This document shows, piece by piece, positions 10,635 through 20,908 of a stretch of 64,000 bases of DNA (position 1 is the stretch's first letter; every line of letters begins with the position of its first letter). The notes under the pieces were generated by a model. It ran no database searches. It was not told where the DNA came from and saw nothing but the letters and a program-made list of their open reading frames with translations. Both the position numbers and the translations under genes were made by a program. The DNA is from Asterella californica (taxonomy: Eukaryota; Streptophyta; Marchantiopsida; Marchantiales; Aytoniaceae): assembly GCA_036924285.1 (NCBI GenBank), contig JAYKYS010000001.1:2888501-2952500 (forward strand). The letters are read 5' to 3'.

Positions 10635-11550
10635 TGTAAACCCTCCGCGGTCCTAACGATCAACTACCCCCCGATCTCTCAACCTCCACGATCGTCATCC
10701 ACGAATCTGCAACTGTCGGGCCTGTCTCTCACTCAGGGGTCACCTCTGATGGCTTTGATGGAAGCACACCATGAATCTTGAAGGGAAAAATGCTAAGTTC
10801 ACTCTCATTCATACACCCACAAACTTATCAACTAAAATCTCCATAATCTCATCCACTAAAATCCTCCATTCTAACGACGTCTCTCAAGTTCTCACATGCT
10901 AAAAATATCCCACACTCTCTATATTACTCAAGTTGTCATTACGACGATGTGAAAACAAGGATGAGGAGCTCTTCTCTACTCCTCTATTTATACATTCTAG
11001 GTTTTTACTTTGGTACCCTCCGGTAACTCAGCCGTAACTACTTTTACCGGGTTTTACTAAGATATTACTTAAGGTAAAAGCATTGATCACATGGGCTTTT
11101 TACCTTTTCACATGGGCTTATTCCTTCAAAGTCAACAACTTCTAGAAGGATTCTGGAATATTCTCAAGGAATCTCGAATTTCCACCCCCCCTCTACACTA
11201 GGACCCACTAAAAAGGAAACATGTGGAATCTCTTCTTGTTTTTAATGCCCACAAAGTCCACAACTTTAATCCAACCACTAATATCAAGTCAAAAAGGAGA
11301 TAAGGGATACTTTCCACCCCCTTTCTACCTTTTAGACAAGATGACAAGATAGTAGTGCTCACTCTTTAGCAAATATCTGAATTCTGCCAAAAGTACAGCT
11401 AAGTTTAACCATAACTAACTTTTAGCTAGTCATGACTAACTTGATATCTCCTAAAAGTACTTTGGCAGTAAATAAACATTCTCAACACTTAGTTAGAACT
11501 AAACACCTTACTAATAGATAAACTTCCTATGTGTAACATAGGTCGTTACA
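10635..11550 (-). repeat. 5' LTR of element A
   Basis: This 916-bp LTR looks identical to 2785-3700. It is promoter-bearing: the TATA box lies about 560 bp into the LTR on the - strand. It begins with the CCTATGT/ACATAGG hairpin next to the TGTAACG end. The flank GAAC at 11551-11554 completes the target duplication. Confidence 0.95.
10985..10992 (-). promoter_or_regulatory. TATA box of element A
   Basis: The - strand reads GTATAAATAGAGG, a strong plant TATA match. Transcription should start about 25-35 bases further, near 10955, giving U3 of roughly 590 bp and R plus U5 of roughly 320 bp. The same box occurs in the other three full LTRs. Confidence 0.7.
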
Positions 11551-12435
11551 GAACACAATTCGTATCAAGAGTGGATTTGCTTTGCTTTTGTGTTTTGAGA
11601 GACTTGGTATGAATCTTGAGTGGTGTGGTGAGTTGTTTTGTTATTTCGAGAAGTTGGAAGTCGAGAACTAGGCGTGTGCCTCCCGGTCTTCCAAGCTTCT
11701 CAACTCCACATCTTCCTAGAGAGACTAGAAGACTGGAAGGCTGACAAAATGAGCGAGAAGACGCGAGGGTCCATTCGGGTCTCTTCTGTCTGACCCATAG
11801 CAGCCATTCCTTCTTCTTCCCGAACTTAGAAGAGAGTCGTGAGAATACTTGCTGGCAGAATCTGGAGAGAATGGTCGAGGGTCATGTCTTCCCACCGAGC
11901 AGCAAGGTTCTTCTGAGTGCGTATGAGAGGTGAGAAGTCAGAAGAACAGAGTGCAGTTGTCTTGAGTCTGTTGTGAGGATAGATTGCGTGTAGGAAGACG
12001 AAGACAGGTGAGACTAGTGAAGGGAAGTCTGACTTCGAGAAGTCTTCCGAGAAAGACATTGAATCGGAAACTGTCCCGAGTGTCTTCCTTGAGGCCACTG
12101 TCACCGCAGGAGCCCGCAACCATCTTCTGGACTTGTCATGCACCTATGTTTTGTGAATCTTGTATCTTCTGATAGGAAGTAGGATGTAATGCAAGGTGGG
12201 TTGTCTTCTTGGTAATCCATGCGAGGCCTTGCTTAGATAGGATTGTTTAGATATAGCTCGGAAGACGAGAACTATCTAGGAAGTACTGTTAGAATCCCGG
12301 AAGACGGAGTAGCTGTCTTCTGGAAGACTAGTTTCGTCTTCTGAGAAGTAGAAGTTAGACTGTGGGCACTGGGGAAGAACTGAGCCTTCAGCTCATAGTA
12401 GGTGCTTGTGGTTTAGTGCAACAGATCTTCCAGGT

Positions 12436-14748
12436 ATGTCGATGCATCCGCGAGGCTTGGTGTTACCAGCGGCAGAATTGGCCGAGGCCACTCCTTTCCT
12501 CAAGGAGTTGGGTCTCGACTTCTTCCTGTGGGACTGGAACCTCGCAGATCAAGGGCTTCTGGAGGAAGTGTGGGCCGCGTTACCACCGCGTAACCGTGTA
12601 CACGCAAAGGCAGGAGTTGCTCGGGGAAGACCATCTTCCTGGACAGAAGACTGGTGGCGTAAGGCGTTTCACAGGCCTCAGACCGAGAACCGAGGATATT
12701 GGTACGAGAAGAAGATCTTGCCTAGGATTGTGAGTTCATGGCATGTGTCTGGGAGTACCACCTGCCTTTTCGTGGAAGACAAGCAGGGGAGGAACGGTTG
12801 GAAGATAGAGTCTTACCGGGAGCCGAAGAAGCGACTTCTGACGAAATTATTTCTGCATCTTTTTCCCAAGGAAAAAGCTCAGAAGACAAGGTACTTAGGA
12901 GATCAGGACGTGGAGTTCCTGGAATCAGTGTGGGATGACAGAGTGTCAATCTACTGGGGCGCGTACATCCACAACTATGTAAAGATGGAGCTAGCATACT
13001 TGGGTACCCCGACGGGAGGACATCTGACGCCCTTCTTCTGCTACTTGTATGTAGCCATGAGGGATCTTAGAGAAGATCAGCTGGCAGTGTATGGACCGAC
13101 GCAGCGACAGGAGGTGAAGGAGGAGACCTCGGAAGACGATGACCGAGAGGTAGCAGCAACGCCCCCTCCCACTCTGATGCCACAACTAAGACCCGGCTCT
13201 CACCAGAAGACGCTTCTGGTGAGGAAAGACGAGTCTAGTGGGTCGGAAGACGCCACGCCAGTAAGGAAGATGGGTCACAGAAGTGTACCGAGGACACCCA
13301 TCTCCCTCATTCATTCAGGATCGGAGTCGGACTCGGAGGAAGACTTGCTGAGTACCCGATCGGAGCAGAAGACAGCTTCTGTAACACCTGGGAGTCTTCC
13401 GAAGACTCCAGAAGACGAAGAATGGATGGGCGCTCCTACTGCGATGCGAGGAAGCGCAAAGAGGAGAGCCGCTCCTGCCACGAAGAGTCTTCCACCCCGG
13501 AAGATGAAAAGAGTAGCTTCTTCTCGTGCGCAGAAGATGAAGGCCGTCGTGGTGGAAGAGGCTTCCTTGCCTCTAGAAGACAAGGTCGACACCTCCGAGC
13601 GAGTGGTGGGGATGAACTTGTCTTCCGCAGGAAGACGACTGGAGGAGTTCGGTGCCTACTTCCAGAAGGAGATCCAGCCCGCTATGGAGCTGTTGGAGAA
13701 GAGAGCGATGTCCCAGGAGAGGCCGTTACAACCTGGATTCGGCTTGCGCACCTTGCTGCGACAGGAAGACAGCCAGCAGAAGACGGAGTCGCTGGAAGCT
13801 AGTCTCCGCACCACGGAGAAGCTTGCAGCCAGGTACAAGGCGGAAGCAGCTGCTTCTGCCAAGGAGTCGATGCAACTTCGGAAGAGCAACCAGGAGTTGC
13901 AGGCGCGAGTACAGCAGCGCGATCAGGAAGTTCTCCGAGTGCGGGAGAAGATCACTGCCCTCGCAGAAGAGCAGACCACTTGGAAGATGCAGCGAGAAGC
14001 CGCAGAAGCGCGAGCTGCAGTGGAGAAGACGCAGAGAGAAGCAGCGGAGGCTCGTGCGCAGAAGATGCTAGCTCAGTCGGTAGAAGCGCTTCGGAAGAAG
14101 TTCAACTTCACCGCGGGTAAGAAGTTACTTACCTTACCTAGGGAATGGGACAGCGGGTCCAAGACGAGGTTGGTGGAATGCAGAGATAGCATGTTCAGGT
14201 ACCTGGATAGACAGATAGAAGGAGTGAAGACACTTTATGGTCTTCCCTCACTTCCGACACCCGCAACCGCATCTTCCCAAGCCCCAGCACCCTCGACTGG
14301 ATCCGGAATGGAGAAGGAGGAGTTCGATCTCGCTGTACACTTGGTGGTGACAACGTTGGAAGACGAGAAGACTCCAGAAGATGCCCCGGAAGACATGATG
14401 TCTTCTGGAAGACAAGAAGACGAGCCGTCTTCCCAGGTATTCTGCGTGGAGAAAGCGACTTCTCCAGACCCCTATGAGGTCGCCATGGTCCCTAGTATTG
14501 CATCTGTACCTCAGAAGACCGAAGACGCACCATTCGACTCGTCTTCCCAGAAGACCATTCCGTCTTCCGAAGTCGAAGCCGAGGAAGACGCAGCCGCAGA
14601 AACAGCAGGGCCAGCGAAGAGCGAGGAGAGGGAAGCTACCTCAGTGGTACCCGAGGTAAGTGCAGGGCTTCCCAGCCCATCAGAAGTCGAGGTAGTAGCT
14701 CCGGTAGGAGCAGATCATGTGGAGATTGCCACCGAGCAATCAGAGTAG
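12436..14748 (+). CDS. LTR-encoded protein of element C (770 aa), coiled coil
   Basis: This intact ORF lies wholly inside the 3' LTR of element C. The ATG at 12436 is the first in frame, and the frame is open slightly upstream. Residues about 20-220 form a globular block related by eye to the LTR ORF of element D: LKELGLDFFLWDW matches LEEMGLSFLLLPWW; an SSWTEDWW/NNWTEAHW pair follows; then REPKKR/CDPKKR, and a run with FLESVWDDRVSIYWGAYIHNYV matching FIEQLFAGRRAHWARIIHRHV. Residues about 225-385 are a charged, Ser/Pro/Lys-rich linker. Residues about 388-600 are a long coiled coil (repeated EAAEAR, RKSNQELQARVQQRDQEV). The tail is acidic. I know no function for it. It could be a structural, regulatory or chromatin-tethering protein of the element. 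It keeps a 2.3-kb frame although pol of the same element is broken. Confidence 0.8.
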   Translation: MSMHPRGLVLPAAELAEATPFLKELGLDFFLWDWNLADQGLLEEVWAALPPRNRVHAKAGVARGRPSSWTEDWWRKAFHRPQTENRGYWYEKKILPRIVSSWHVSGSTTCLFVEDKQGRNGWKIESYREPKKRLLTKLFLHLFPKEKAQKTRYLGDQDVEFLESVWDDRVSIYWGAYIHNYVKMELAYLGTPTGGHLTPFFCYLYVAMRDLREDQLAVYGPTQRQEVKEETSEDDDREVAATPPPTLMPQLRPGSHQKTLLVRKDESSGSEDATPVRKMGHRSVPRTPISLIHSGSESDSEEDLLSTRSEQKTASVTPGSLPKTPEDEEWMGAPTAMRGSAKRRAAPATKSLPPRKMKRVASSRAQKMKAVVVEEASLPLEDKVDTSERVVGMNLSSAGRRLEEFGAYFQKEIQPAMELLEKRAMSQERPLQPGFGLRTLLRQEDSQQKTESLEASLRTTEKLAARYKAEAAASAKESMQLRKSNQELQARVQQRDQEVLRVREKITALAEEQTTWKMQREAAEARAAVEKTQREAAEARAQKMLAQSVEALRKKFNFTAGKKLLTLPREWDSGSKTRLVECRDSMFRYLDRQIEGVKTLYGLPSLPTPATASSQAPAPSTGSGMEKEEFDLAVHLVVTTLEDEKTPEDAPEDMMSSGRQEDEPSSQVFCVEKATSPDPYEVAMVPSIASVPQKTEDAPFDSSSQKTIPSSEVEAEEDAAAETAGPAKSEEREATSVVPEVSAGLPSPSEVEVVAPVGADHVEIATEQSE

Positions 14749-16391
14749 TTAGCAAACTCAATCGACACTTCCAGATTTAGTAGGATCGGACATGCTATCT
14801 TAAGGGTGGCAGTTTTCCATGTAAAAATAGTTAGGACCCCATGTGGCAGCATAGGTAGCGTAGGAGTAACACAGTGGAGGGCTAATTGGGAAGAGGGACC
14901 GCATGCATGTGAGGTGACAACCTCTTGTCAACGCCTCTCTCTCTCTCCCTGGTGGTCGCCTCCCCTGACTCTCGAGGCAGATGGTTAAGTAGGATCGTAG
15001 AGTAGGAAATGGGGCTCTGCCAGTTCTGCCAGTTCTGTAGAATTCTGTAGTAACTGAACATACACACCGATTCTACAGGCAGGCAGGCGAGACGCATTAG
15101 AGCAGAGACAGTCTTAGCGCACTACACCCGTTGTTGGAAACATATGAATAGTCTTGGAATATACAGGAGGGGTCTGCATACTCGCACCAGCAGTGGTTCG
15201 AAGATGTAGATAGAAGTAGTGGATAGTCTAGGAACAGGGAACGGCATCCTCGTGCAGTCCTGTTAGCTAGGCTGGTGTGTCGAGGAGTAGACGCAGGAAG
15301 TAGCGGGAGTGAGCTTCCCAATGCCATTGTGACTTCTTCTCGGGGAATAGATTGTGGATTTGAGTGCAGCAGCTTCGCTCATGTCTTCTGGGTGGTGGAA
15401 TGTATTGAATTCGCTCCCAATTGTGCATGTGAAGTGTTCTTCTTGAGTGGCGGTGAATGTCAACAGTTGTGGAGTGTAGCTTGACTCGTTCAGTAGAGCA
15501 CTTGGGATCTACGTACGAACGGTCTTCTGGGTAAGGGATCCCAGAAGACAGAGCAGTCAGAGCAGCGAAGTGAAGAAGAAAGAAGCCTTCTTCCCGCAAC
15601 AGAAGACGACATCCTCGAGTAGAAGACGGTGCTACAGTACTCACGTTTGTTGTCTTCCTCCCCAAACTATTACAAGCAGGGATGGCTTGTTAGTCAGGAT
15701 CCGGACTAGAAGCCTGTCGGAATCTTAATTGCCTCTTTTCATCTTGTTTTCTCTTGTTTGGATTTTCTTATCTTCCCCATCTTCTTCCCATCTTCCCTCA
15801 TCTTCCCCATTTTCCTATCTTCTCTAGTGAGCTTCCGAGACTTCTATTGAGCTTCCGTGAAGGTGACTGTCGTTGTAGTGCTGCAGGAAGACAACTTCCG
15901 TAGGCAGAAGCCTGAGAAGGCTACAGGGGGCATACACCCTGTGATTAATCTAACCCGTTGGAATGTGAGTGTGAGAATAAGGTGTTACGACCATTGCTAA
16001 TCGACTTCTGCGAAGCAGGATAGCCCTCTGGAGGTGTGAGAAGACGAGTTGAACCCCCAGAAGACGAGAATCGCTTCGGGAAGACGGTATCGAGAAGACC
16101 GGAAGAAGCAATCTGGAAGCAAGAAGACCGTCTTCCCGAGCTTCACTGTGAATAGTTGTGTGATATTGTAATTGGTAGTTGTTTGTTTAGTTCCAGAGCA
16201 CCATTGGGCGTGTCTGGAAGACGTGTTGTTTTGTGTGGTTTTGTGAGAAGACGGGATTTCTAGGCAAAACCCGTGTGTTTGTGTGTTTGAACAGATCTTA
16301 GAACTTAGAGCAGCGTTACTTGTGCAAATCCTCTGTGGGAACAATATCTTGTATACTAAATGGGCAAAAGGAGAAATCCTACGTCACTACA
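14749..16391 (+). other. Non-coding remainder of the C LTR
   Basis: This 1.6-kb stretch follows the LTR ORF. I see no coding frame that I can support. It has a (cttcccat)-like pyrimidine run near 15770-15810 and many GAAGAC/GTCTTC words. The line cctctgtgggaacaatatcttg near 16335 resembles the 3' ends of LTRs D and E. Its last 663 bp pair with the inverted copy at 17367-18020. Confidence 0.6.
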
Positions 16392-17366
16392 GTTACGCTG
16401 TCTATCTGTTAAGATCCGAGCTCCAAACCTTGAAACAAACCGCACACCTTCTGCATCTTCTTGATCAACTGCCCATCCAATCGCCTTTGGACTCGTATCA
16501 ACAGTCAGTACCACAGGTCTCCCGCTCTCGTAGCTAAGCCTCCTTAATATAAGTGGAGACTTCAGAATCCCCTTCAGCTGCTCCATCGTCTCGTGATGTT
16601 CTTGCCGCCAAGTAAACCTCTTTCCCTTTCTCAGAAGTGCATATAGAGGCTCGGCAATATGTGCATAATGAGGAATACTCACACGAAAGAACACACAAGC
16701 TCCTAAGAACCGTCGAACCTCAGTGATGTTGGTGCAGTCAGCTATCCTTGCTATAGCATCTACCTTCTCTGGGTTCGGACGCCTCCCAAAAGTACCACAC
16801 AGATGACCTACTACCACAATCTCTGACATCCCAAAGCGAGATTTGGTACCTGATAGAGTGAGGTGTACCTCCTCCAAACGCATCAGAATCTTCTCCACAT
16901 CTCGAATGTGGTCTGCAACGAACTTTCTGCAACCATTAGAAGTCACTACTTCGTCCTTGTCCTCCACCGGACAGCCTTTCATGGGAATATCATCCAGAAA
17001 CGGGATAGTGACCTCAGGTACAAACTCTCGTAACACCTTATGCATCGCATTTTGCATATGGGCTACTGAGTTTGTCGCACTCTGAGGAAGAGTACACATC
17101 CGCATCAATCCCAAAGGTGTACGCATGGTAGTCAAGTCTCTACTCTCCAAAGCAAGCTGAAACTGATCATAACCTGAAAACAGATCTCCAATAGAATAGA
17201 TTGACCTTCCAGCAAACGCCTCAGCTACTTCATCAACTACAGGTCCTGTCCCGACGTTTCAAATCGTGATGTTGTTGGCAGGCTGCAAGTCTTGGATGAA
17301 GCGCAAAGCTCCTGTCTTCTTAGGTACTGTGAACCATCGGCTAGAAGTACGGAGCCATAGATGGTT
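16392..17366 (-). pseudogene. Element G: RT and RNase H fragment
   Basis: Read on the - strand, a Ty3/Gypsy RT begins near 17340 (RWFTVPKKTGALRF, LFSGYDQFQL) and reaches PFLDD, the YxDD-type catalytic site. The connection (FLGACVFFRVSIPHYAHIAEPL) and the start of RNase H (VLTVDTSPKAIGWAV) follow. An in-frame TGA near 17258 replaces an expected Arg, consistent with CGA-to-TGA. Both ends are cut exactly at C-type LTR ends (16391 and 17367), so two LTRs appear to have landed in this gene. Protease and integrase are not seen. RT type differs from A and D. Confidence 0.8.
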
Positions 17367-18020
17367 TGTAGTGACGTAAGATTTCTCCTTTTGCCCATTT
17401 AGTATACAAGATATCGTTCTCACAGAGGATTTGCACAAGTAACGCTACTCTAAGTTCTAAGATCTGTTCAAACACACAAACACACGGGTTTTGCCTAGAA
17501 ATCCCGTCTTCTCACAAAACCACACAAAACCACACGTCTTCCAGACACGCCAAATGGGGCTCTGGAACTAAACCAACAACTACCAACTAAAATATCACAC
17601 AACTATTCACAAAGAAGCTCGGGAAGACGATTCATCTTGCTTCCAGGTTGCTTCTTCCGATCTTCTCGATACCGTCTTTCCGAAGCGATTCTCGTCTTCT
17701 GGGGGTTCAGCTCGTCTTCTCACACCTCCAGAAGGCTGTCCTGCTTCGCAGAAGTCGACTAGCAACGGTCGTTACACCTTATTCTCACACTCACATTCCA
17801 ACGGGTTAGATAAATCACAGGGTGTATGCCCCCTGTAGCCTTCCCAGGCTTCTGCCTACGAAAGTTGTCTTCCTGCAGCACTACAACGACATTCACCTTC
17901 ACGGAAGCTCAATAGAAGTATCGGAAACTCACTAGAAGAAGGTAAGAAGATGGAGAAGATGGGAGAAGATGGGGAAGATGAGAAAATCCAAACAAGAGAA
18001 AACAAGATGAAAAGAGGCAA
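17367..18020 (-). repeat. Inverted partial LTR of the C family
   Basis: This 654-bp piece is the reverse complement of 15729-16391, about 90% similar by eye. It keeps the LTR 3' end (...GTCACTACA) at 17367 but is cut off inside the LTR at 18020, where element G gag begins at once. It lies in opposite orientation to the C LTR, with a 975-bp spacer of G pol. A transcript across both arms could fold into a long hairpin. Confidence 0.85.
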
Positions 18021-18033
18021 AAGGACCCGCTTG

Positions 18034-19158
18034 CTACTGGCTAGAGAAGGACGGCATGGGCTTCTGCCCACCAGATCCTCCAACACCTCCCTGAGATCGT
18101 GACTGCTCCGCACGATCCTTACCACCACCACCACCACGTTGTTGCGTAGCCTGTGATCCTCGAGAAGAGGTGGTCGCTCCATGTGGTGTCTCCTTGCCAA
18201 ACCCGGCAACCACCATCCTCTCCTCCACCATGTTGAGCTCAATCCGCTCGGCCAGACCAAAGACAACCGCCAACGTCAGAGCGGTATCTCTAAGGAGAGT
18301 AGCATCTCTAACTCTCCTACGCAGCTCCCGGTCTAGTATCCCATACTGGACTGCCTGTGCTTCCGTCACCCCTTGGGTAACGCTGATCAACCGCCTCATG
18401 CGAGTAAACGTCTCACGTAAGCTCTCTCCAATCTTCCGCTGGAACTCCTGCAGACTCCTCAACTTGTCGGTCCGCACACCCTGATAGTTCTTCCTAAAAC
18501 ATTGGAAGAACTGAACCACAAGGTTAAACCCTGGTGGTATCCCGCTCACACTACCACCTGCTCCACTACTTGTGGACGCTCCGTTGATAGTAGGTACTCC
18601 GCCACCTGTGGCTGTACCACGGCTACTGGCACCTGAACTCGCAAGTGCTACGCCTTCGGAAACTGCGCCAGTAGTGATAGAAACGTAGTTGGGAGACCAA
18701 TGTTGTCTCCACAACTCGATCTCAACATTGTAATCTCATCTGAACTCATGATAATCGTCCATCGGTGGTCCCTCCAAGTGTTGGAACAAACCCTTCCACG
18801 CCATGAAGGGTGTAAACAGTTGTGGGTTCTGCATCTGCTGCAGATCGTACCAACTGTCGAACTCCTGGATGAAGTCATCCAGCTCAATGATACCCGAGTA
18901 ACGTTGAGGCCCCTTCGTGGCCCCATAGATCTCGTCCATGTCTCACAACAACGGTGTGGCGACACTAGACTCACCACCAGAAAACGCGTTGTCTGCATCT
19001 GACTCGTCCTCTGGAACAACCGACGGCAATGGTGTAGATAGTCCGTACCTCACCCCACTCCGTGTATACCCACTGTCTGAGAAGTCCCCACCAGAACCTC
19101 CCGAGAACTCTGTGATGAGAGAATCTCGGTAACACACTCCCCAACTGGAATGTCGCAA
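18034..19158 (-). pseudogene. Element G: gag, with two TGA stops
   Basis: One reading frame on the - strand is interrupted by TGA at 18943-18945 and 18736-18738. Both fit CGA-to-TGA decay. It reads as a Gag: FIQEFDSWYDLQQMQNPQLF..., then FFQCFRKNYQGVRTDKLRSL, IGESLRETFTRMRRLISVTQG and ERIELNMVEER, followed by a Gly/Arg/Gln-rich tail in place of a zinc knuckle. The N-terminal start is unclear because the first in-frame codons before 18939 are not ATG. It belongs with the RT fragment at 16392-17366. Protease and part of the coding region between them have been lost. Confidence 0.65.
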
Positions 19159-19841
19159 TCCCCGTCACCACCGTAACCACCACTTGCCTAACCCCGCTCC
19201 TACTGAGCTCACTTATCTCCTACTAGGACGGTCAAGGTAAGGGCAGCCTATACATACCATCACCACATGCAGCCTCTCACGGTCTGTTGGTCGTCACTCC
19301 AATCGCACCGTGAGAGAGACAAAGATAGTCTGACTGGTCCGCAACTCCAGCCTCACTATCGACAACACACTGGAGTGAACTCACTCCGGAAATCAAGCGC
19401 CAACACAAGCAAACGCGGCGCACAAACAGGAAGTAGAATATGGAGGGGTTCCAACCACAAGAAGTCCAAACGATAACCCTCCACACTCAAACATTCACAT
19501 AAAGAGAAACCCAGCCCCACCCGGACTGACGTCTCCTTGTCGGTGACCACATACACAATATATGGTCACCAACTGTCATAACTGACACTGGAGGTCACTA
19601 ACTAGATGTCCACACCTCTTGTAGCTCCAAAAACATCCAAGTGGTAGCTCTACTAACTCACTCAAGACAACTGCCACCAATTGTCTTTATACACGTCTCT
19701 ACGGTATAAGCAAACACTACCACAACTATAGCTTCCTCCCAATACTGTGGGGTCGCCCTACCACTCCTCTAGGGACGTGCGAGAAGGTCTCCTACTACCT
19801 TATACAAGTCCATAAGTACTTGCACGCATCCCTGTAAGACA
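19159..19841 (-). other. Element G leader and candidate short 5' LTR
   Basis: A possible 268-bp LTR spans 19574-19841: it reads TGTCTTACAGGG...TTATGACA on the - strand, with matched TGTC/GACA ends. A following - strand sequence TTGGTGACCATATATTG could be a primer site. The partner LTR is not in the window, so no target duplication can be tested. The rest, 19159-19573, has no coding frame I can support and would be the leader. Confidence 0.3.
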
Positions 19842-19845
19842 CCAA

Positions 19846-19935
19846 GAGCTATTGGTCTAGTGGTAAAGCCAAAGCTAAGACTACAGAGTTAAGAGTCCAA
19901 GTCCAGGATTAGTGTTGGGATGGGTGACCAGCTAG
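19846..19935 (+). mobile_element. SINE-like Pol III promoter sequence
   Basis: TTGGTCTAGTGGTAA near 19854 fits a tRNA A box. AGTCCAAGTCC near 19895 fits the B box (RGTTCRANNCC) at 10 of 11 positions with a normal spacing. The segment from AGTTAAGAGT to GGGATGGGTGACC also lines up with the plant 5S rRNA internal promoter (AGTTAAGCGT...AGGATGGGTGACC). I see no clear poly-A or poly-T end or target duplication, so the borders are uncertain. Confidence 0.45.
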
Positions 19936-20908
19936 TTTTACACTTCTCACACAACTGAAGCTTGGATACCTCTCTCACGCACGTCAGCAAGCTGGCTTGC
20001 AGCGGACGCGAGCTCGGGCTCAGGCTCAGCTCCGCTCCGCCTCCGCACTCTCGCACTTCGCTCTCACGCCTCCGCACTCACGCACCTCTGCTCCTTGAAG
20101 CCTCCGCAAATGCACACACACACAAGACAACTCCTAAACTCGAGTTTCCACACGAAATTGCACCAAAATCTAACGTAACTAGCCTTTTTGTACTTTCGGG
20201 TGACACGGCAGTGAACTTTGACATGCCATAACTTCTTCAATTCTTGGTCAAACTCCACGAGACTTAGTGCATTAGAATCGTCTCTCCAATGCGCTTCCAA
20301 AGAGCCCACTCCGGCCTGACATTGACAAGTATTCCGTCTACCACGTCCAAACGCACAATCCGGCTCCAACAAGTCACTTCAAGAACATTCCGCAAAATTT
20401 CTGCAGCGCTTCCGCATGACAGAAATCTCCACTCGACCCCAACAACAGCAAATCGATCTATGACCAGCAATGTAGCATACGCCCACACACCTCGATCACA
20501 GCTCCAAACAATCAAGCACGAACGACAACGCCTGAAGATACCAGCGGACGATTTCAGATTTCAGATCAGCAAGCTCTTACTGAACTTTGCCTCAACCTGC
20601 ACTGAGTTCTTCGAGTAATCTGAATAGAGAAATTACCATCTCCAACACTACAACAAAGATTACTCCCAAACGGTCAAGCCAAACCCACTCTAAACATGAA
20701 GAGAATCCGGGTTACACTCAACTAAACTATCCACCATAGCCTGGAACTTGAAGGCTCAACTCGAAGAACTAAGGCCTCCAAGCCCTACCTGCGAAGTATA
20801 CCCCTAGTGGGCTCTCCCACCAACTCACCCTAACGACACTAACGGCCCTACCGGGATGCGTCACTTCGCACTCGGTCAACCTAGCCGAGGGACCAAACTG
20901 ACGTGACA
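19936..20908. other. Unassigned sequence
   Basis: I find no gene I can support. A GC-rich run (cgctccgcctccgcactctcgcactt) lies near 20030. The line near 20215-20300 (gaactttgacatgccataacttcttc) resembles non-coding leaders of plant LTR elements, so it may be retroelement debris. Confidence 0.3.

Larger units (their letters stand above)
2785..11550 (-). mobile_element. Element A: complete young Ty3/Gypsy LTR retrotransposon
   Basis: It is 8766 bp, with 916-bp LTRs (TGTAACGACC...GGGTTTACA read on the - strand) that look identical by eye. The 4-bp target duplication GAAC lies at 2781-2784 and 11551-11554. Order on the - strand is 5' LTR, tRNA-Glu-like primer site, repeated leader, three small ORFs, one gag-pol ORF, polypurine tract and 3' LTR. 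It sits inside the LTR of element C. I found only four differences, all transitions, from element B at 51750-60515, so the family moved very recently. All genes look intact. I see no chromodomain or envelope gene. Confidence 0.96.
1681..16391 (+). mobile_element. Giant 3' LTR of element C, split by element A
   Basis: The LTR starts TGTGGTGTCC after the polypurine tract and ends ...GTCACTACA at 16391. The end is supported by the inverted LTR piece at 17367-18020, which diverges from this one exactly after CTACA. Removing element A (2785-11550) and one 4-bp duplication leaves about 5.94 kb, very long for an LTR. It contains a 770-codon ORF (12436-14748). It is saturated with GAAGAC/GTCTTC on both strands. 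The 5' LTR of C lies outside the window, so the left border is inferred from the tract and the TG start. If C inserted into element G, its right target duplication should be GTTAC at 16392-16396. Confidence 0.75.

Noticed and set aside
15729..18020. A foldback transposon
   Set aside because: The arms match the 3' end of the C LTR and end at its terminus, and the spacer is pol of another element. Two LTR insertions explain it.
20289..20618. 109-codon frame on the + strand
   Set aside because: Basic, Ser/Thr-rich translation with no domain, in sequence resembling a retroelement leader.
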